Translations under genes and position numbers: made by a program
Notes under the pieces: generated by a model
What the model saw: only the letters and a program-made list of their open reading frames with translations
Databases searched by the model: none
Told to the model about the DNA's origin: nothing
From: Botryosphaeria dothidea
Lineage: Eukaryota > Ascomycota > Dothideomycetes > Botryosphaeriales > Botryosphaeriaceae
Assembly (NCBI GenBank): GCA_011503125.2
Contig: WWBZ02000073.1
Span: 868,001-932,000 of the forward strand
DNA length: 64,000 nucleotides
Reading direction: 5' to 3'
In this document: positions 1 to 11,864 of the stretch, piece by piece
Layout: each line of letters begins with the position of its first letter
Numbering within the stretch: position 1 is the first letter of the stretch

Positions 1-3000
1 TTGCGCCACCTGCGGCGAGAACATGCAGGAGTGTCCCGGTCACTTCGGACACATCGAGTTGCATACCCCCGTCTTCCACGCCGGTGAGTAAGCCAGGAAA
101 TGAAATTTGTGAATTTCACTGATTTTTCTGTAGGTTTCATCAACAAAATCAAGAAGCTTCTTGAGTGTGTGTGCCACAATTGTGGCAAGATCTTAGCAGA
201 CGAAGTTAGTCGTCCTTGGGGGATGACGGCCTTTGTTGTTTGCTCGTGCTGACGCGTATTCTAGTCTGAGCAACAGTTCAAGGACGCCCTAAGGTTACGA
301 GACCCGAAGAAGCGCTTCGAAGCCATATGGAAGGTCTGCAAGCCTAAGGCTGTCTGTCAGATGGACCAACCCTCAGACGATTACGATGCCGGAGCTCAGA
401 AGAACAAGAAGCCCCAGATCCAACACGGCGGATGCGGCAACCGCCAACCAGAGCTTCGAAAGGACGGCTTGAAACTCGTTGGAACCTGGAAGCCTCAGAA
501 GGGAGAAGATGAAGAAGAGGCGCGCCAGCCGGAGAAGCGCGTCATCAAGCCCCAGGACGTGCTTAACATTTTCAAATTGATCACCGACGAGTCTCTCGTC
601 ACCCTGGGCTTGAATGTCAACTTCGCCAGGCCTGAGTGGATGGTCATCACCATGCTGCCCGTGCCGCCTCCTCCTGTCAGGCCTAGTATCTCCGTCGACG
701 GTACTGGACAAGGCATGCGCGGTGAGGATGACTTGACCTACAAGCTCGCTGATATCATCCGTGCCAACGCTAGCATCAAGCGCTGTCACACTGAGGGTGC
801 TGCGCAGCACGTCATCGATGACTTCGAGGTGCTTCTCCAGTGGCACGTAGCAACTTACATGGACAATGACCTTGCCGGTCAACCTCAGGCTCAGCAGAAG
901 TCTGGTAGGGCTTTGAAGACTATTCGTGGTCGTTTAAAGGGCAAGGATGGTCGTCTCCGTGGAAACTTGATGGGCAAACGTGTAGATTTCTCCGCACGTA
1001 CTGTCATTACTGGTGATCCCAACCTGGATCTGGACGAAGTCGGTGTTCCGCGATCCATTGCTAGGACTTTGACATATCCCGAGACGGTCACCCCGTACAA
1101 CATTGCGAAGCTCCACGAGCTCGTCAAGAACGGTCCCAACGAGCACCCTGGTGCCAAGTACATCATTCGTGACGATGGCACGCGTATCGACCTTCGTCAC
1201 CACAAGCGCGCCGGCGAAATCCAGCTTGCTTATGGTTGGAAGGTCGAACGTCACATCATCAGCGGAGATTTCATCATTTTCAACCGTCAGCCTTCCCTGC
1301 ACAAGGAATCTATGATGGGTCACCGCGTCCGTGTCATGCCATACTCGACTTTCCGCTTGAACTTGTCGGTCACTTCTCCTTACAACGCCGATTTCGACGG
1401 TGACGAGATGAACTTGCACGTTCCTCAGACAGAAGAAACTCGCGCAGAGGTCATGCAGCTGTGCATGGTCCCATTGAACATTGTGTCGCCGCAACGTAAC
1501 GGTCCGCTTATGGGTATCGTGCAGGATACGCTCTGCGGTATCTACAAAATGTGCCATCGTGATATCTTCCTCACCAAGGAACAAGTGATGAACATTCTTC
1601 TCTGGGTTCCGGACTGGGATGGCGTCATTCCTCAACCCGCTATCCTCAAGCCTCGTCCTCGCTGGACCGGAAAGCAGGTGCTCAGCCTTGCAATTCCCGA
1701 TATCAACCTGATCAAGCCAGGCAAGACCCATGCTCCTATCGACGACAGTGGCGTCGTCATCATTGGCGGCGAGCTCATGTACGGACTTTTCAACAAGAAG
1801 ATTGTTGGTGCAAGCAGTGGTGGTATCATTCACACGATCTACAACGAAAAGGGCTGGGAGTCGGCTGTTGGCTTCTTCAACGGTTCGCAGCGTATCGTCA
1901 ACTATTGGCTATTGCACTACGGCTTCTCTATTGGTATCGGCGACACTATTCCTGATGCCATCACGACCACGAAGATTGAGGGTGCTATCGATGAGCAGAA
2001 GGAAGAGGTCGCAAGAATCACCGACGAAGCGACTCAGGACAAGCTCGACCCACTTCCCGGTATGACCAAGAGAGAAACATTCGAGAGTAAGGTCTCGGTC
2101 TGCCTGAACAAGGCTCGTGATAACGCTGGTGCGGTCACCGAAAAGAGTGTGGCTAAGTGTAACAACGCAATTGCCATGGCTGCTTCCGGTTCGAAGGGTT
2201 CAACTATCAACATTTCCCAGATGACGGCGCTTGTCGGTCAACAATCCGTCGAGGGTAAGCGTATTCCATTCGGTTTCAAGTACCGCACTCTCCCGCATTT
2301 CACGAAGGACGACTATTCGCCTGCAGCCAGAGGATTTGTTCAGAATTCCTACCTCCGTGGTCTCACACCCTCAGAGTTCTTCTTCCACGCCATGGCTGGT
2401 CGGGAGGGTCTCATCGATACCGCTGTCAAGACTGCCGAGACTGGTTACATTCAGCGTCGTTTAGTCAAGGCACTTGAAGACGTCATGGCAAAGTACGACG
2501 GAACTGTCCGCAACTCTCTTGGTGACGTTGTTCAGTTCGTTTACGGTGAGGATGGCCTCGACGGTTGCTTCATCGAGAAACAGACTTGCGACTTCGTCAA
2601 CTGTTCCGACACGCAATTCAAGCGCAAGTTCTACGTGAACGTTATGGACCCTGCAACTTCCTTGTCAAGCGACATTCTCGAGCAGGCAGATGCTATTGCC
2701 GGCGACATTGAAGTGCAACGCTTATTTGACGAGGAATTCACTCAGCTTGAAGAGGACAGGGCTTATGTCCGTAATCTTACCAACGACGCAGACGATCAGC
2801 GCCAGCTACCTCTGAACATCCAGCGGATCATCGAAACCGCGAAAAGCAAGTTCCGTATCAAGGACGGCACCAGGAGCGACCTGCACCCTTCAGAAGTCAT
2901 TCCCAAGGTTCGCGAGGTGCTCGACAGGCTTGTTGTCGTTCGCGGTAATGATCCTTTGTCAACCGAGGCGCAAGAGAACGCCACATTCCTCTTCAAGTCG

Positions 3001-5166
3001 CAACTGCGATCGAGGCTGGCATTCAAGCGTCTTGTGCGCGAGTACTCACTGAACAAGCTTGCGTTCGAGAACGTGCTTGGTGACCTCGAGAACCGTTTCA
3101 ACAGAGCGATCGTCAGTCCTGGAGAGATGGTTGGTGTGCTTGCCGCGCAATCGATTGGTGAGCCTGCCACACAGATGACACTGAACACCTTCCACTTTGC
3201 TGGTGTGTCCTCGAAGAACGTCACGCTCGGTGTCCCACGTCTCAAGGAAATTCTCAACGTTGCAAAGAACATCAAGACTCCTTCTATGAAGGTTTACACC
3301 ACCACGCCCTTGGAGACTCACGATGAGAAGAAGAGAACTGAAGCCAAGCTGCTTCGTAGCCGTATTGAGCACACCACTCTGCGCTCTGTCACTGAGTGCG
3401 TCGAGCTATACTATGATCCTGACATTCAGTCGACTGTCATTGAGGCAGATGCCGACTTGGTTGAGTCGTACTTCATCATCCCTGACGACACTCAAGAAGA
3501 TATCGACTCCCAGTCCAAGTGGCTCATGCGTATCGTGCTCAACCGTGGCAGACTTCTTGATAAGGGCCTCACTGTACCCCAGGTCGCTACTAGGATCAAG
3601 GAGGAGTATCACAAGAACTTGGCAGTCATTTTCAGCGACAACAATGCTGAGGAGCTTGTCATCCGTATTCGCTTGATCAAGCACGACGCGGGCAAGGACG
3701 AGGAAGGTGAAGAGAACGATGAAAAATTGCTTGGCATGCTGGAGGAAAGGCTGCTCGACGACTTGACCCTGCGCGGTGTTCCAGGTGTTGAGCGTGCCTT
3801 CATCAACAGCGGTCAGAAGCAGGTCGTTCGGGATGACGGCACCCTTTACATGGCCAAGAGTGATGAGTGCACTGAGTGGTTCCTTGACACCACCGGTACC
3901 GCTCTGGCCCGTGTCTTGACCGTTGATGGAGTTGACGCAAGCCGTACCTACTCTAACAACTTCTTCGAGATTATCCAGGTGTTCGGTATCGAGGCTACCC
4001 GTACGGCCCTCCTCAAGGAGTTCACTCAGGTGTTGGCCTTCGACGGTTCCTACGTCAACCACCGTCATTTGGCACTTCTTGTCGATGTCATGACAGCTCG
4101 TGGCATGATCATGGCAGTTACTCGTCACGGTATCAACCGTGCTGATACGGGTGCTCTCATGCGTTGCTCTTTCGAAGAGACGGTCGAGATTCTCCTGGAC
4201 GCTGCTGCCTGCGGTGAGCTGGACGACTGCCGTGGTGTTTCCGAGAACGTCATGCTTGGTCAACTGGCACCCGCCGGTACGGGCGAGATGGACATCATGG
4301 TCGACAAGAATATGCTCAACACCTGCGCATCGGACAACGCCCGTTACGGCCTCATGCCCGGTCTGGCTGCTGCACCTGGCTACATCGCTGATGGCGCTGC
4401 CACACCCTACGACATTGGCTCCCCAAGTCACGAGGGTGCCTTCGCCGGCCCGGACTATGGCGCATCGTTCTCGCCCATGGTGCAGGCTGGTGGCGATGAC
4501 AGCGGTGGCTTCACGTCATATGGCTCATTCAGCGACGGCGGCATGAGCCCCTACGCCGGACGCAGTCCTGGCTATGCGCCAACGAGCCCCTTCAGTGGCC
4601 AGAGCCCGACGTCACCGGGTTATTCGCCAACCAGCCCTGGATACTCGCCCACGTCGCCAGGCCTCAATCTCACGAGCCCGCGGTTCGGTGGCACCTCGCC
4701 AGCTTTTTCGCCTACCTCACCAGGGTACTCACCTACCAGCCCCGGCTATTCACCTACCAGCCCAGGCTATTCGCCGACATCACCAGCGTACAACTCGTTG
4801 TCACCAACAAGCCCCTCGTACAGCCCAACTTCTCCCTCGTATTCGCCAACGTCTCCATCTTCACCGACCTCCCCGGCGTACATGCAACGTTCGGCCTATT
4901 CACCAACTTCACCTTCGTACAGCCCAACGTCGCCGAAGTACAGCCCGACAAGCCCTGCGTATTCGCCAACAAGCCCACAGTACTCGCCGACGAGCCCACA
5001 ATTTGGTGGAGGCAGCGACAGGCGATCGCCAACATCCCCTGCTGTGGGTTACTCTCCCACAAGCCCGGTCTACAGTCCGACCAGCCCTGGCAGCCCGGCT
5101 TATCCTCCTACTTCTCCGGGCTCTGGGCAGTACTCTGCTACGTCCCCGAAGTACTCACCTACGTAA
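1..5166 (+). CDS. RPB1: RNA polymerase II largest subunit, 5' end cut off by the window
   Basis: This is the catalytic subunit of nuclear RNA polymerase II. The visible exons are <2..83, 134..204 and 265..5166, with introns of 50 and 60 nt. The window opens inside the N-terminal zinc clamp ([20 protein letters not shown]). The Mg-binding loop [15 protein letters not shown] is encoded near 1384-1428. The bridge helix ([19 protein letters not shown]) is near 2389-2445 and the trigger loop ([19 protein letters not shown]) near 3148-3204. From about 4560 to the stop lies the CTD, with 14 exact YSPTSP hexamers separated by irregular heptads. The protein as written ends ...KYSPT. The stop codon TAA lies inside a perfect GTAAGT donor (5163-5168), so an alternative C-terminus is possible. 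Only the first part of the gene is missing. Confidence 0.98.
4560..5163 (+). repeat. CTD heptad-repeat coding region of RPB1
   Basis: Tandem 21-nt units encode YSPTSP-x heptads, the phosphorylation platform for capping, splicing and 3'-end factors. Fourteen exact YSPTSP blocks are seen. They are interrupted by non-consensus segments ([39 protein letters not shown]), a pattern expected for a filamentous fungus rather than for yeast. Confidence 0.95.
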
Positions 5167-6400
5167 GTCTAAGAAATTAAATTCAACTATGGGGTCGATT
5201 GTTTCTCTGACAGAGTCTTTAGTTCCCCACGTCAAGACTAGGCTCTTCGATGAGCTTTCTCTGTGGTCCCTGCTGGTGTTCCCTTGATTGGGCCCACATC
5301 GGCTGTGGCCTGCGTTTCCTGACTTTCTTGTAACATTATCCTCAAACTTGCTGCGACAAAAGAGAAGCATTGGCTTGAGCTTGGGCATGATCTCCTTTCG
5401 GTCTGCAGTCTTTACAAAACTACAAAGACCCGTCATAATTTGCGCCTTGCTTGAAATGCTGCGACGGTGTTGGTGGATTTTCACGGACTGGGTTCTCTTT
5501 TCTTTTTTTTGACGTGCATGAATTCCGGCGTTGCCCAAAAACAGATTGAGAGCGGGGGTCTTTTCCTTGGGCAGGCGGTTTCTATTGATTTTCCCTTTAT
5601 TCCTCAACTTTTGCGAAGCGGAACAACCAATTTGCTCTTGTATGAGGGCTGGAGGAGGATACACAATTTGAGATACAGGGTGTGTGGGTGGATAACGCGG
5701 ATGGGTTCCTTTTAACGAAGGTAAAGAAGGCGGGATGGTGGATAAATGGTTTCTCTATCGTCATTTTTCCGCCCTCGTGGGCTTTTATTCCGTTTTTGAA
5801 ACTAGTATGTTAGAAGAAAAAGCGTAAGATCGTTCCTCTTGAGAGAGAGGGCACCAAACAAAACAAATGCTGGATACCCCCCGCTTATTTGTCGCGCAAA
5901 GTGGTAGTGGGCGCGCGGTAGGGTCGATGCCGATGGAGGGGGTAGGAGATGCAAAATTAATGAAAATGACTTTTTGGTCGCCATTTACGAGTACTTGTGT
6001 GTGATTTGGGATTGATATCATGATGGACGTGCTCTACTATCTTACTACAATAAAGTGTTCTTGCATGGTCATCATGGTGAAGCAGTCGCTCTACAAATTC
6101 TCAGTCTTGAGGGTCCAGATTGCTTTACTTACGTGTGTAGTGTTGTCTCTTAGTGAAATATCTTCCTTTTTACTTATTTCCTGCTGACTATTTCATGTGC
6201 AGAGTGGTGCTAGAACTGACGGTCAAGCGCTGGCAAGAAATGATCTTACACGTGGCGCACATTTGACAGCTGTCTGCTGATCCACGCTCTTTCAGTTCAT
6301 TTCTCCTTGCTGGTGTCGCGGTTGAGGGCCCACATTTTGCCTCTCTACCTTTGAATTTTCTGTGCATGTACGGAAGCCCTCATAAAGCAATTCCTCATCC
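5167..6400. other. Intergenic, 3' flank of RPB1
   Basis: No convincing gene is seen. The segment is T-rich after the RPB1 stop, and an AATAAA lies at 6049-6054. Short open frames on both strands show no recognisable protein features. Confidence 0.6.
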
Positions 6401-6604
6401 ATGTGCGAATATAAATTCTACAAGTTCTCGTGCGGACACCTCTACCGCAGGCAATGGTACCGGTGCGGAGAAGCGCTAAAAAAGGATATTCCTGAGCACG
6501 GTTGCGGAGAGATCACAGAGATCCGTGGAACGGAGCATATTCGTGGTAAATGTCCTCAGTGTGGCGGCAGTGTGCAGATAAGGAGTCTTGAGCAGGTGAG
6601 GTAG
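6401..6604 (+). CDS. Small cysteine protein of the MCxY family, copy A (possible second exon)
   Basis: As drawn this is a 67-residue protein beginning MCEYKFYKFSCGHLYRRQW and carrying a CPQCGG knuckle near its end. C2, Y4, C11, G12, R16 and C22 have exactly the spacing found in two other small proteins here (9377 and 13332), so the start codon is well supported. Cysteine pairs suggest metal binding; the function is unknown. The 3' end is uncertain. The last codons overlap a GTGAGG donor (6596), a CTAAC branch site lies at 6624-6628, and two acceptors follow (6694-6696 and 6701-6703). Splicing to 6703 would add a 38-residue tail containing ACRNCCARLCC and end at 6820. Splicing to 6696 would end at 6789. 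The added cysteines favour the first, but this is inference. Confidence 0.65.
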   Translation: MCEYKFYKFSCGHLYRRQWYRCGEALKKDIPEHGCGEITEIRGTEHIRGKCPQCGGSVQIRSLEQVR

Positions 6605-6820
6605 AACGCGTTGCCCGAACTGACTAACCATTTTGTTTCTGCATTCGGGAACCCCCTATTTGATTGTTCTTCATGATATTCACCATGATTGACGAGGAAA
6701 TAGCGTCTTCGAAGAAATACGATCCGCGCATGCCGAAACTGTTGCGCTCGGCTGTGCTGCACGTCGAAGGAGAAGATTCAGAGCAATGATGTATGGGGTA
6801 AGCATGATTTTTCTTTCTGA

Positions 6821-7429
6821 ACATATGCCCAAGCGGCGGCTGACAGCCTCAAGTGCCTCTTGAACTGCGGCATCCCACCACTCCCTGGCCTTCCCTATTG
6901 CAGCCTAAGGACCAAACGGCTCAGATGCTAGCATGGCATGAGGAGGATCCGCCATATTCTCCTGATATCAGATCTCCTCCATACTGTTTGGTAATGTGAG
7001 AGCGAGGTGGCGCGTTGCGGGAGGATTGGCTGGAGTGCAGTGCAACAGCGACTCTGCTTATATAGGCAAAGTGCTCACCTGTATTCCCACAAGATTACGA
7101 GTGCTTTGGTGGTCTATGATCTTTCAGCATTCGTTGGTTTTCGGACCTTCGCCCTAAGAGTCTGAAGCTGTGGACGTGATTGGCCGGACAGCACCCATGT
7201 CTTGCCCCCATTCGAGTAGTTGCCGCATGTAGCATCGCGTAACCGCCTGGTTGGGCTTGACGTCACTGACGTAAATGTGGTCTAATCCCTGCAGGGCAGT
7301 TGCGTTGAGGCAAATGTGTGTAGGTAGCTACAGCCAAGCCAATTCTCAGACCGTCTACTCTACACCGAAAGTTCAACCAACACCTTCCGCACCTATCTTC
7401 ATACTATATACTCGGCCTGGTCTGACAAT
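6821..7429. other. Intergenic, upstream of the esterase-like gene
   Basis: No gene is seen. TATATA occurs at 7059-7064 and again at 7405-7410, the latter only 20 nt before the downstream start codon. Confidence 0.5.
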
Positions 7430-8825
7430 ATGGTGCGACCTTGCGTTCCTTCCTTGATCAAGGAAGCTGCCGAGCGGCTTCCGTCACTTGACGACAATGC
7501 GTTTGGAGCTATGTTCGACTCTTTTGGTCAATCTCGGGTGGTCCTCATTGGCGATGGAAGGTATGCCTCTCAGTTACCGCTTCGAGAGTGGAAGGCCCTA
7601 AAGGTACCAACGTCTCACCAGCCACGGCACCTCTGAATTCTACCGCGCCAGAGCCGCTATCACCAAGCACCTGATTCAACACCACGGTTTCAACATTGTC
7701 GCCATTGAAGCGGATTGGCCGGACGCCAAAGCCGTGGACCGCTACGTGCAGCACACGCCCTCCAAGTCAACCGACACCAGCCTCAAAGATCTTGGAGCCT
7801 TCAATCACTTCCCACGGTGGATGTGGCGCAACACCGAAGTGCAGTCCTTCGTGCACTGGCTGCGGCGGCACAACGTCTCGCTGGCACCCGAGAAGCGCAC
7901 CTCGTTCGCCGGTCTGGACCTCTACTCCCTCGGCACCTCCATGCGGCAAGTCCAGGACTACCTATCACGGCACGACCCGGACGCCGCTGCGCTGGCAAAG
8001 AAGCGGTACTCCTGCCTCGAGCGGTGGACGGACGACCCGGCGCTGTACGGCCGACACGCGTTCATCAAGAGCGCCGCGCCGTGCGAGCAAGGCGTGGTGG
8101 CGATGCTGCGCGACCTGCTGCAGAAGCGGCTCGCCCTCATGGCACAGGACGACGGCGAGGACTTCTTCGACGCGGAGATGAACGCGCGGCTGGTGCGCGA
8201 CGCCGAGGAGTACTACCGCGCCATGTACTACGGCAGCGACGCCAGCTGGAACCTGCGCGACTCGCACTTCTTCAGCACGCTGCTGCGCCTGCTGCAGAAC
8301 CGCGAGGGCGCCAGGGCGGTCGTGTGGGCGCACAACTCGCACGTCGGGGACGCGCGGTTTACGGGCATGGGCGAGAGCAGGAACGAGCTGAATCTCGGGC
8401 AGCTGTGTAAGGAGCAGTTTGGCGCCAGCTGCAGCATCATCGGCTGCGGGTCGCACGCGGGCACGGTGGCGGCGGCGCACGGGTGGGATGATCCGATGGA
8501 GGTCATGGATGTCAATCCGTCGAGGCCCGATAGCTACGAGTGGCTGATGCACGAGACGGGTCTTCCGTCGTTCATGCTGGATCTGCGCGAGGGGAAGCTG
8601 AACGAGGATCTGAGGGCGGAGTTGCTCAAGAAGCGCCTGCAGCGGTTTATCGGCGTGATGTACCGGCCGGACACGGAGCGCTGGAGCCACTACTCGCAGG
8701 CTATCTTGCCCAGGCAGTTTGACTGCTATGTCTGGTTTGATGAGACGGAGGCGGTGCATGCGTTTGAGAGGGCCCAGCCGGACGAGCCGCCGTCCGCTGG
8801 AGAGACTTATCCGTTTGGCTACTGA
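7430..8825 (+). CDS. Erythromycin esterase-like hydrolase
   Basis: Exons 7430..7560 and 7622..8825 give 444 residues, the usual size for the COG2312/Ere family. The 61-nt intron (GTATGC...CCAG) interrupts the diagnostic motif: splicing joins GDG to SHGTSEFYRAR, recreating the G-x-HG-x-x-E/F active-site region. EADWPD follows, as in the family. Bacterial members hydrolyse the macrolide lactone ring using a histidine and glutamates; the substrate of fungal members is not known. Exon 2 is markedly GC-rich compared with its flanks, and it carries long antisense open frames that are shadows. The family is mainly bacterial, so old horizontal transfer is possible, but the intron and the context argue for a settled fungal gene. 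No signal peptide is seen. Confidence 0.88.
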
Positions 8826-9376
8826 ACGACTACGGAGAGAACACAATTTGGGGAAAGAGAAATTGTATCATGGGCAGAAATGACGGCAAACAATGTTGTA
8901 AGTCATGAATTTATGGCGTTTCCGCGTTTGCAGGAACAAGGTGAGAATACAATCAAGCATTCGTTGTTCTTCCAACTACTCGGCTCACAAACATGGCACT
9001 ACCAAACACAATGCTCTCATAGGCTGTTGGACTAGATATTCCAACGTGAATTTCCGTTACGGGTAAGACACCCACGTCCGAAGGACCGCTGCAGGACTAC
9101 ATACCTTTTTGCTTTCACTTGCCTCTACAAAACGAGGCAAGCCCGAACACGCAGTTCTTGCTACGGAACTACCGAGCATGCAAGATTCCTTATTCCCCAT
9201 TTGCGAATATCACGAGAGCACCGCGTGGCACGTCAGTGTGCTGGCATTAGGAACACGCCGCTCAAAACACCCTACAAGAACTGCCCGCAACAACCTCAAA
9301 CGGTGCCTCGGAAATTCAACGGACAGTCTTTCCATAGGTACTATTTTCAAGAATTAGTCACTAGCTTTAGTTCAGT
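8826..9376. other. Intergenic
   Basis: No gene or RNA is recognised. It is the 3' flank of the esterase-like gene and the upstream region of the next small gene. Confidence 0.5.
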
Positions 9377-9803
9377 ATGTGCAACTACCAAGACATCCTC
9401 CACACCTGCGGCTGCGATACCCGCCTCCTCGCCCAGGAATGCCGCACCGCTACTCGCAACTCCTCGTCACCTTGCCCCAGAACCCGAATCACTAGCGTCC
9501 GTTATGGTAATTCGCGGTGCAAGGACTGTCGGGAATGGGAAGTTGTAGATTTCACGCCGGCGGTGTGCATCGCGCCACCCGTGGAGCGGGGAAAGGGCGG
9601 GTATGGGCGGCTGGACCAGGGTTGGTGGTAGGTATTTTTGTTTCTCTTTTCACGGCATACTCGACGGCGCAAGATTGCTGACTGTGCGAGCGTGTCTTTG
9701 CAGGAGCATGGCGTGGGATATTATGAAGACGCTGGCGCGGTCGAGACATGATCGCGTTTGGCACGGCGGAGCGTGGGATCGGGGTTGGGTGGCCGTTGTT
9801 TGA
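9377..9803 (+). CDS. Small cysteine protein of the MCxY family, copy B
   Basis: Exons 9377..9627 and 9704..9803 give 116 residues. The 76-nt intron has GTAGGT at its start, a CTGAC branch site near 9679 and TTTGCAG at its end; without splicing the frame stops at once at 9629-9631. The protein begins MCNYQDILHTCGCDTRLLAQEC, so C2, Y4, C11, G12, R16 and C22 match copies A and C exactly. Further cysteines follow (CPRTR, CKDC). The C-terminal exon is tryptophan-rich. No known domain is recognised. It is probably a small zinc- or disulfide-stabilised fungal protein of unknown role. Confidence 0.6.
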
Positions 9804-10332
9804 GATGGCGTGTGGCTGGTTTACATGTACAGGTCAGCTCATGGAGGGTTAAGGAGTCATTTGGATGTGAATGCTGTGGAATTAAGTTCACTGGTTGGGA
9901 AGGGCTCGCTGTCTTATCCCGTCTACCAGGTACTTTTCCATTCAGCTGTGGCAGTGTATGTCAGAGAAATGGCAAGATTTACATAGAGAGGTGAAATTTC
10001 CTGCAATCATATGAATGTTTTTAGTCTCTCTCTCCAGACTTGCAATCTCGTTCGGGCTACTACTTGAATTCCATGCGCAAGATCCTCCCAGAGTCGTTGT
10101 TACAAGTGCATAATGGAGTTGCCATATCTCCATAACCGGCAGAAAAAGCAAAAAGAGGCACTAAAGAGGGTTTGTGATGTAGAAATTGCTATAGTCTGTC
10201 GAAGTCATTGGTTTTGACGTGTCCAGCGCAAGGAGGCGCAGCGGGGAAGCGGCTGAGTCAAAAATTTGGCGCGGGCTTGAGAAAACTTGAGGCCGCCCTG
10301 CCAAACCACGCCTGCTCGCAACATCAACCATC
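9804..10332. other. Intergenic
   Basis: Nothing recognisable is seen. It forms the promoter region of the THG1 gene. Confidence 0.5.
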
Positions 10333-11864
10333 ATGGCAAATTCAAAGTCTGTACCCCACATAGCCCAGGAAATGCAGTGCCAGGACTAATTGCATCTAGA
10401 TACGAATACGTAAAGAGCTTTGAGCGGTGCCAGCCCGACATCCTCCTACCCAACACCTGGGTCGTCATCCGCATCGATGGCCGAGGTTTCCACAAGTAAG
10501 CCGTCTCCATCTTCTCAAATCTCTTCCAACCTTCGAATTCTTTCTTGAGTTCCAGTCAGACTCCAATTCTCCTGCTTGACCCGCTATTTTTTTTTTGCAA
10601 CGTTAATTTTTTTCCTTGTCCCTTTTCAAGTATTTTACCCTCGATTGACCCGCAAAGAATGACAACTCGTACACTAACACTCGTGCGCCCTGGGTGAAAA
10701 GACTGACGGCAAAATACGGCTTCGAAAAGCCCAACGACCGTCGCGCGCTCGATCTTATGAACGCAGCCGCGGTCGCCGTGTTCAAAGAGCTGCCCGACCT
10801 CGTGCTGGGCTACGGCATCAGCGACGAATACAGGTGAGTGAGACAGGAATGTGGCAGAAACCGCTCTTCCTCCTCACCGCGAACAGCGCTATGCTTGGAC
10901 AGAATGCTAAGATTCCACAGCTTCATCTTCCATAAGGACTGCAACCTCTTCGAGAGACGAGCGGCGTAAGAAACATCACCATTCTCGATGCCATTTCGAG
11001 GGGGCGGGGAAAAAAAAATACAGACTGACGGCGTCCTGTTCGGGCGACACCAACAGCAAGCTCATCACCACCATCGCCACCACTTTCACCTCTCACTACA
11101 TCTACCTCTGGCCGACGTACTTCCCAGAGAAGCCGCTCTCGCCGCCCATGCCGAGTTTCGACGGCCGCGCCGTCATGTACCCGAGCGTGCAAAATCTCCG
11201 GGATTACATGAGCTGGCGGCAGGTTGACTGTACGCATTCTTTTCTTTGCAACCACATTGATCATTTAGATGCTAAATTTTTTGGAAGGCCACATAAACAA
11301 TCTCTACAACACGACCTTCTGGACGCTCATCCAAAAGGGCGGCATGGACGCCACGGCCGCCGAGCAGCGCCTCTCGGGCACCGTGTCGGCGGACAAGAAC
11401 GAGATCCTGTTCAAGGAGTTCGGCATCAACTACAACAACGAGGACGAGCTGTACAAGAAGGGGAGCGTCGTGTTTCGTGATGTAAGTTGAAAGTTTTTTT
11501 TTTTTTGCTTTTTTCCCCTTCTCTTTTCTCTGGCTTCTTTCACCTCACCGGACCGGCGGAGTTCTCGCTCCCATTGGCATCGCTTCACGCAGGGTGTTGG
11601 CTAATTATGCATGCGGCGCATTTTTAGTATGAACTTGTAGATCCGCCAGCGCTGGCGGCGCCCGTGGGGTCAGCGGCGCTGGAGACTGACACTTCGGAAA
11701 CAAGAGCTCAGGAGCAGCCGTTGAGCAAAACGGCGGCCGAGAAGGAAAGGAAGAAGAGGGCAAAGGCGCGCATCGCAGTCGAGCACGTCGACGTCATCAG
11801 AGATGAGTTTTGGCTCCGGCGGCCGTGGATCCTGAGCGGGAAGGCGGGGAAGCTCAATGAGTGA
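10333..11864 (+). CDS. THG1: tRNA-His guanylyltransferase
   Basis: Seven exons give 296 residues: 10333..10346, 10400..10495, 10702..10833, 10921..10965, 11057..11229, 11288..11481 and 11628..11864. Thg1 adds the extra 5' guanosine (G-1) to tRNA-His, which histidyl-tRNA synthetase needs. The N-terminus [13 protein letters not shown] is the classic family start, split after 14 nt by intron 1. Metal-binding RIDGRGF and the SDEYSF motif of the polymerase-like palm are present, followed by [12 protein letters not shown]. The fourth exon has only 45 nt. Intron 2 is unusually long (206 nt), and intron 1 has a weak GTCTGT donor. A lysine/alanine-rich stretch before the C-terminus makes it longer than the yeast enzyme. 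Each junction restores the conserved reading frame. Confidence 0.93.

Noticed and set aside
934..1833. 299-codon minus-strand frame opposite RPB1
   Set aside because: Antisense shadow of a strongly coding, codon-biased gene; no ATG-supported domain and no introns or motifs.
3406..4431. 341-codon minus-strand frame opposite RPB1
   Set aside because: Same reason; the plus-strand protein is unmistakable.
7965..8846. 293-codon minus-strand frame opposite the esterase-like gene
   Set aside because: Produced by very high GC at third positions; arginine/valine-rich with no recognisable features.
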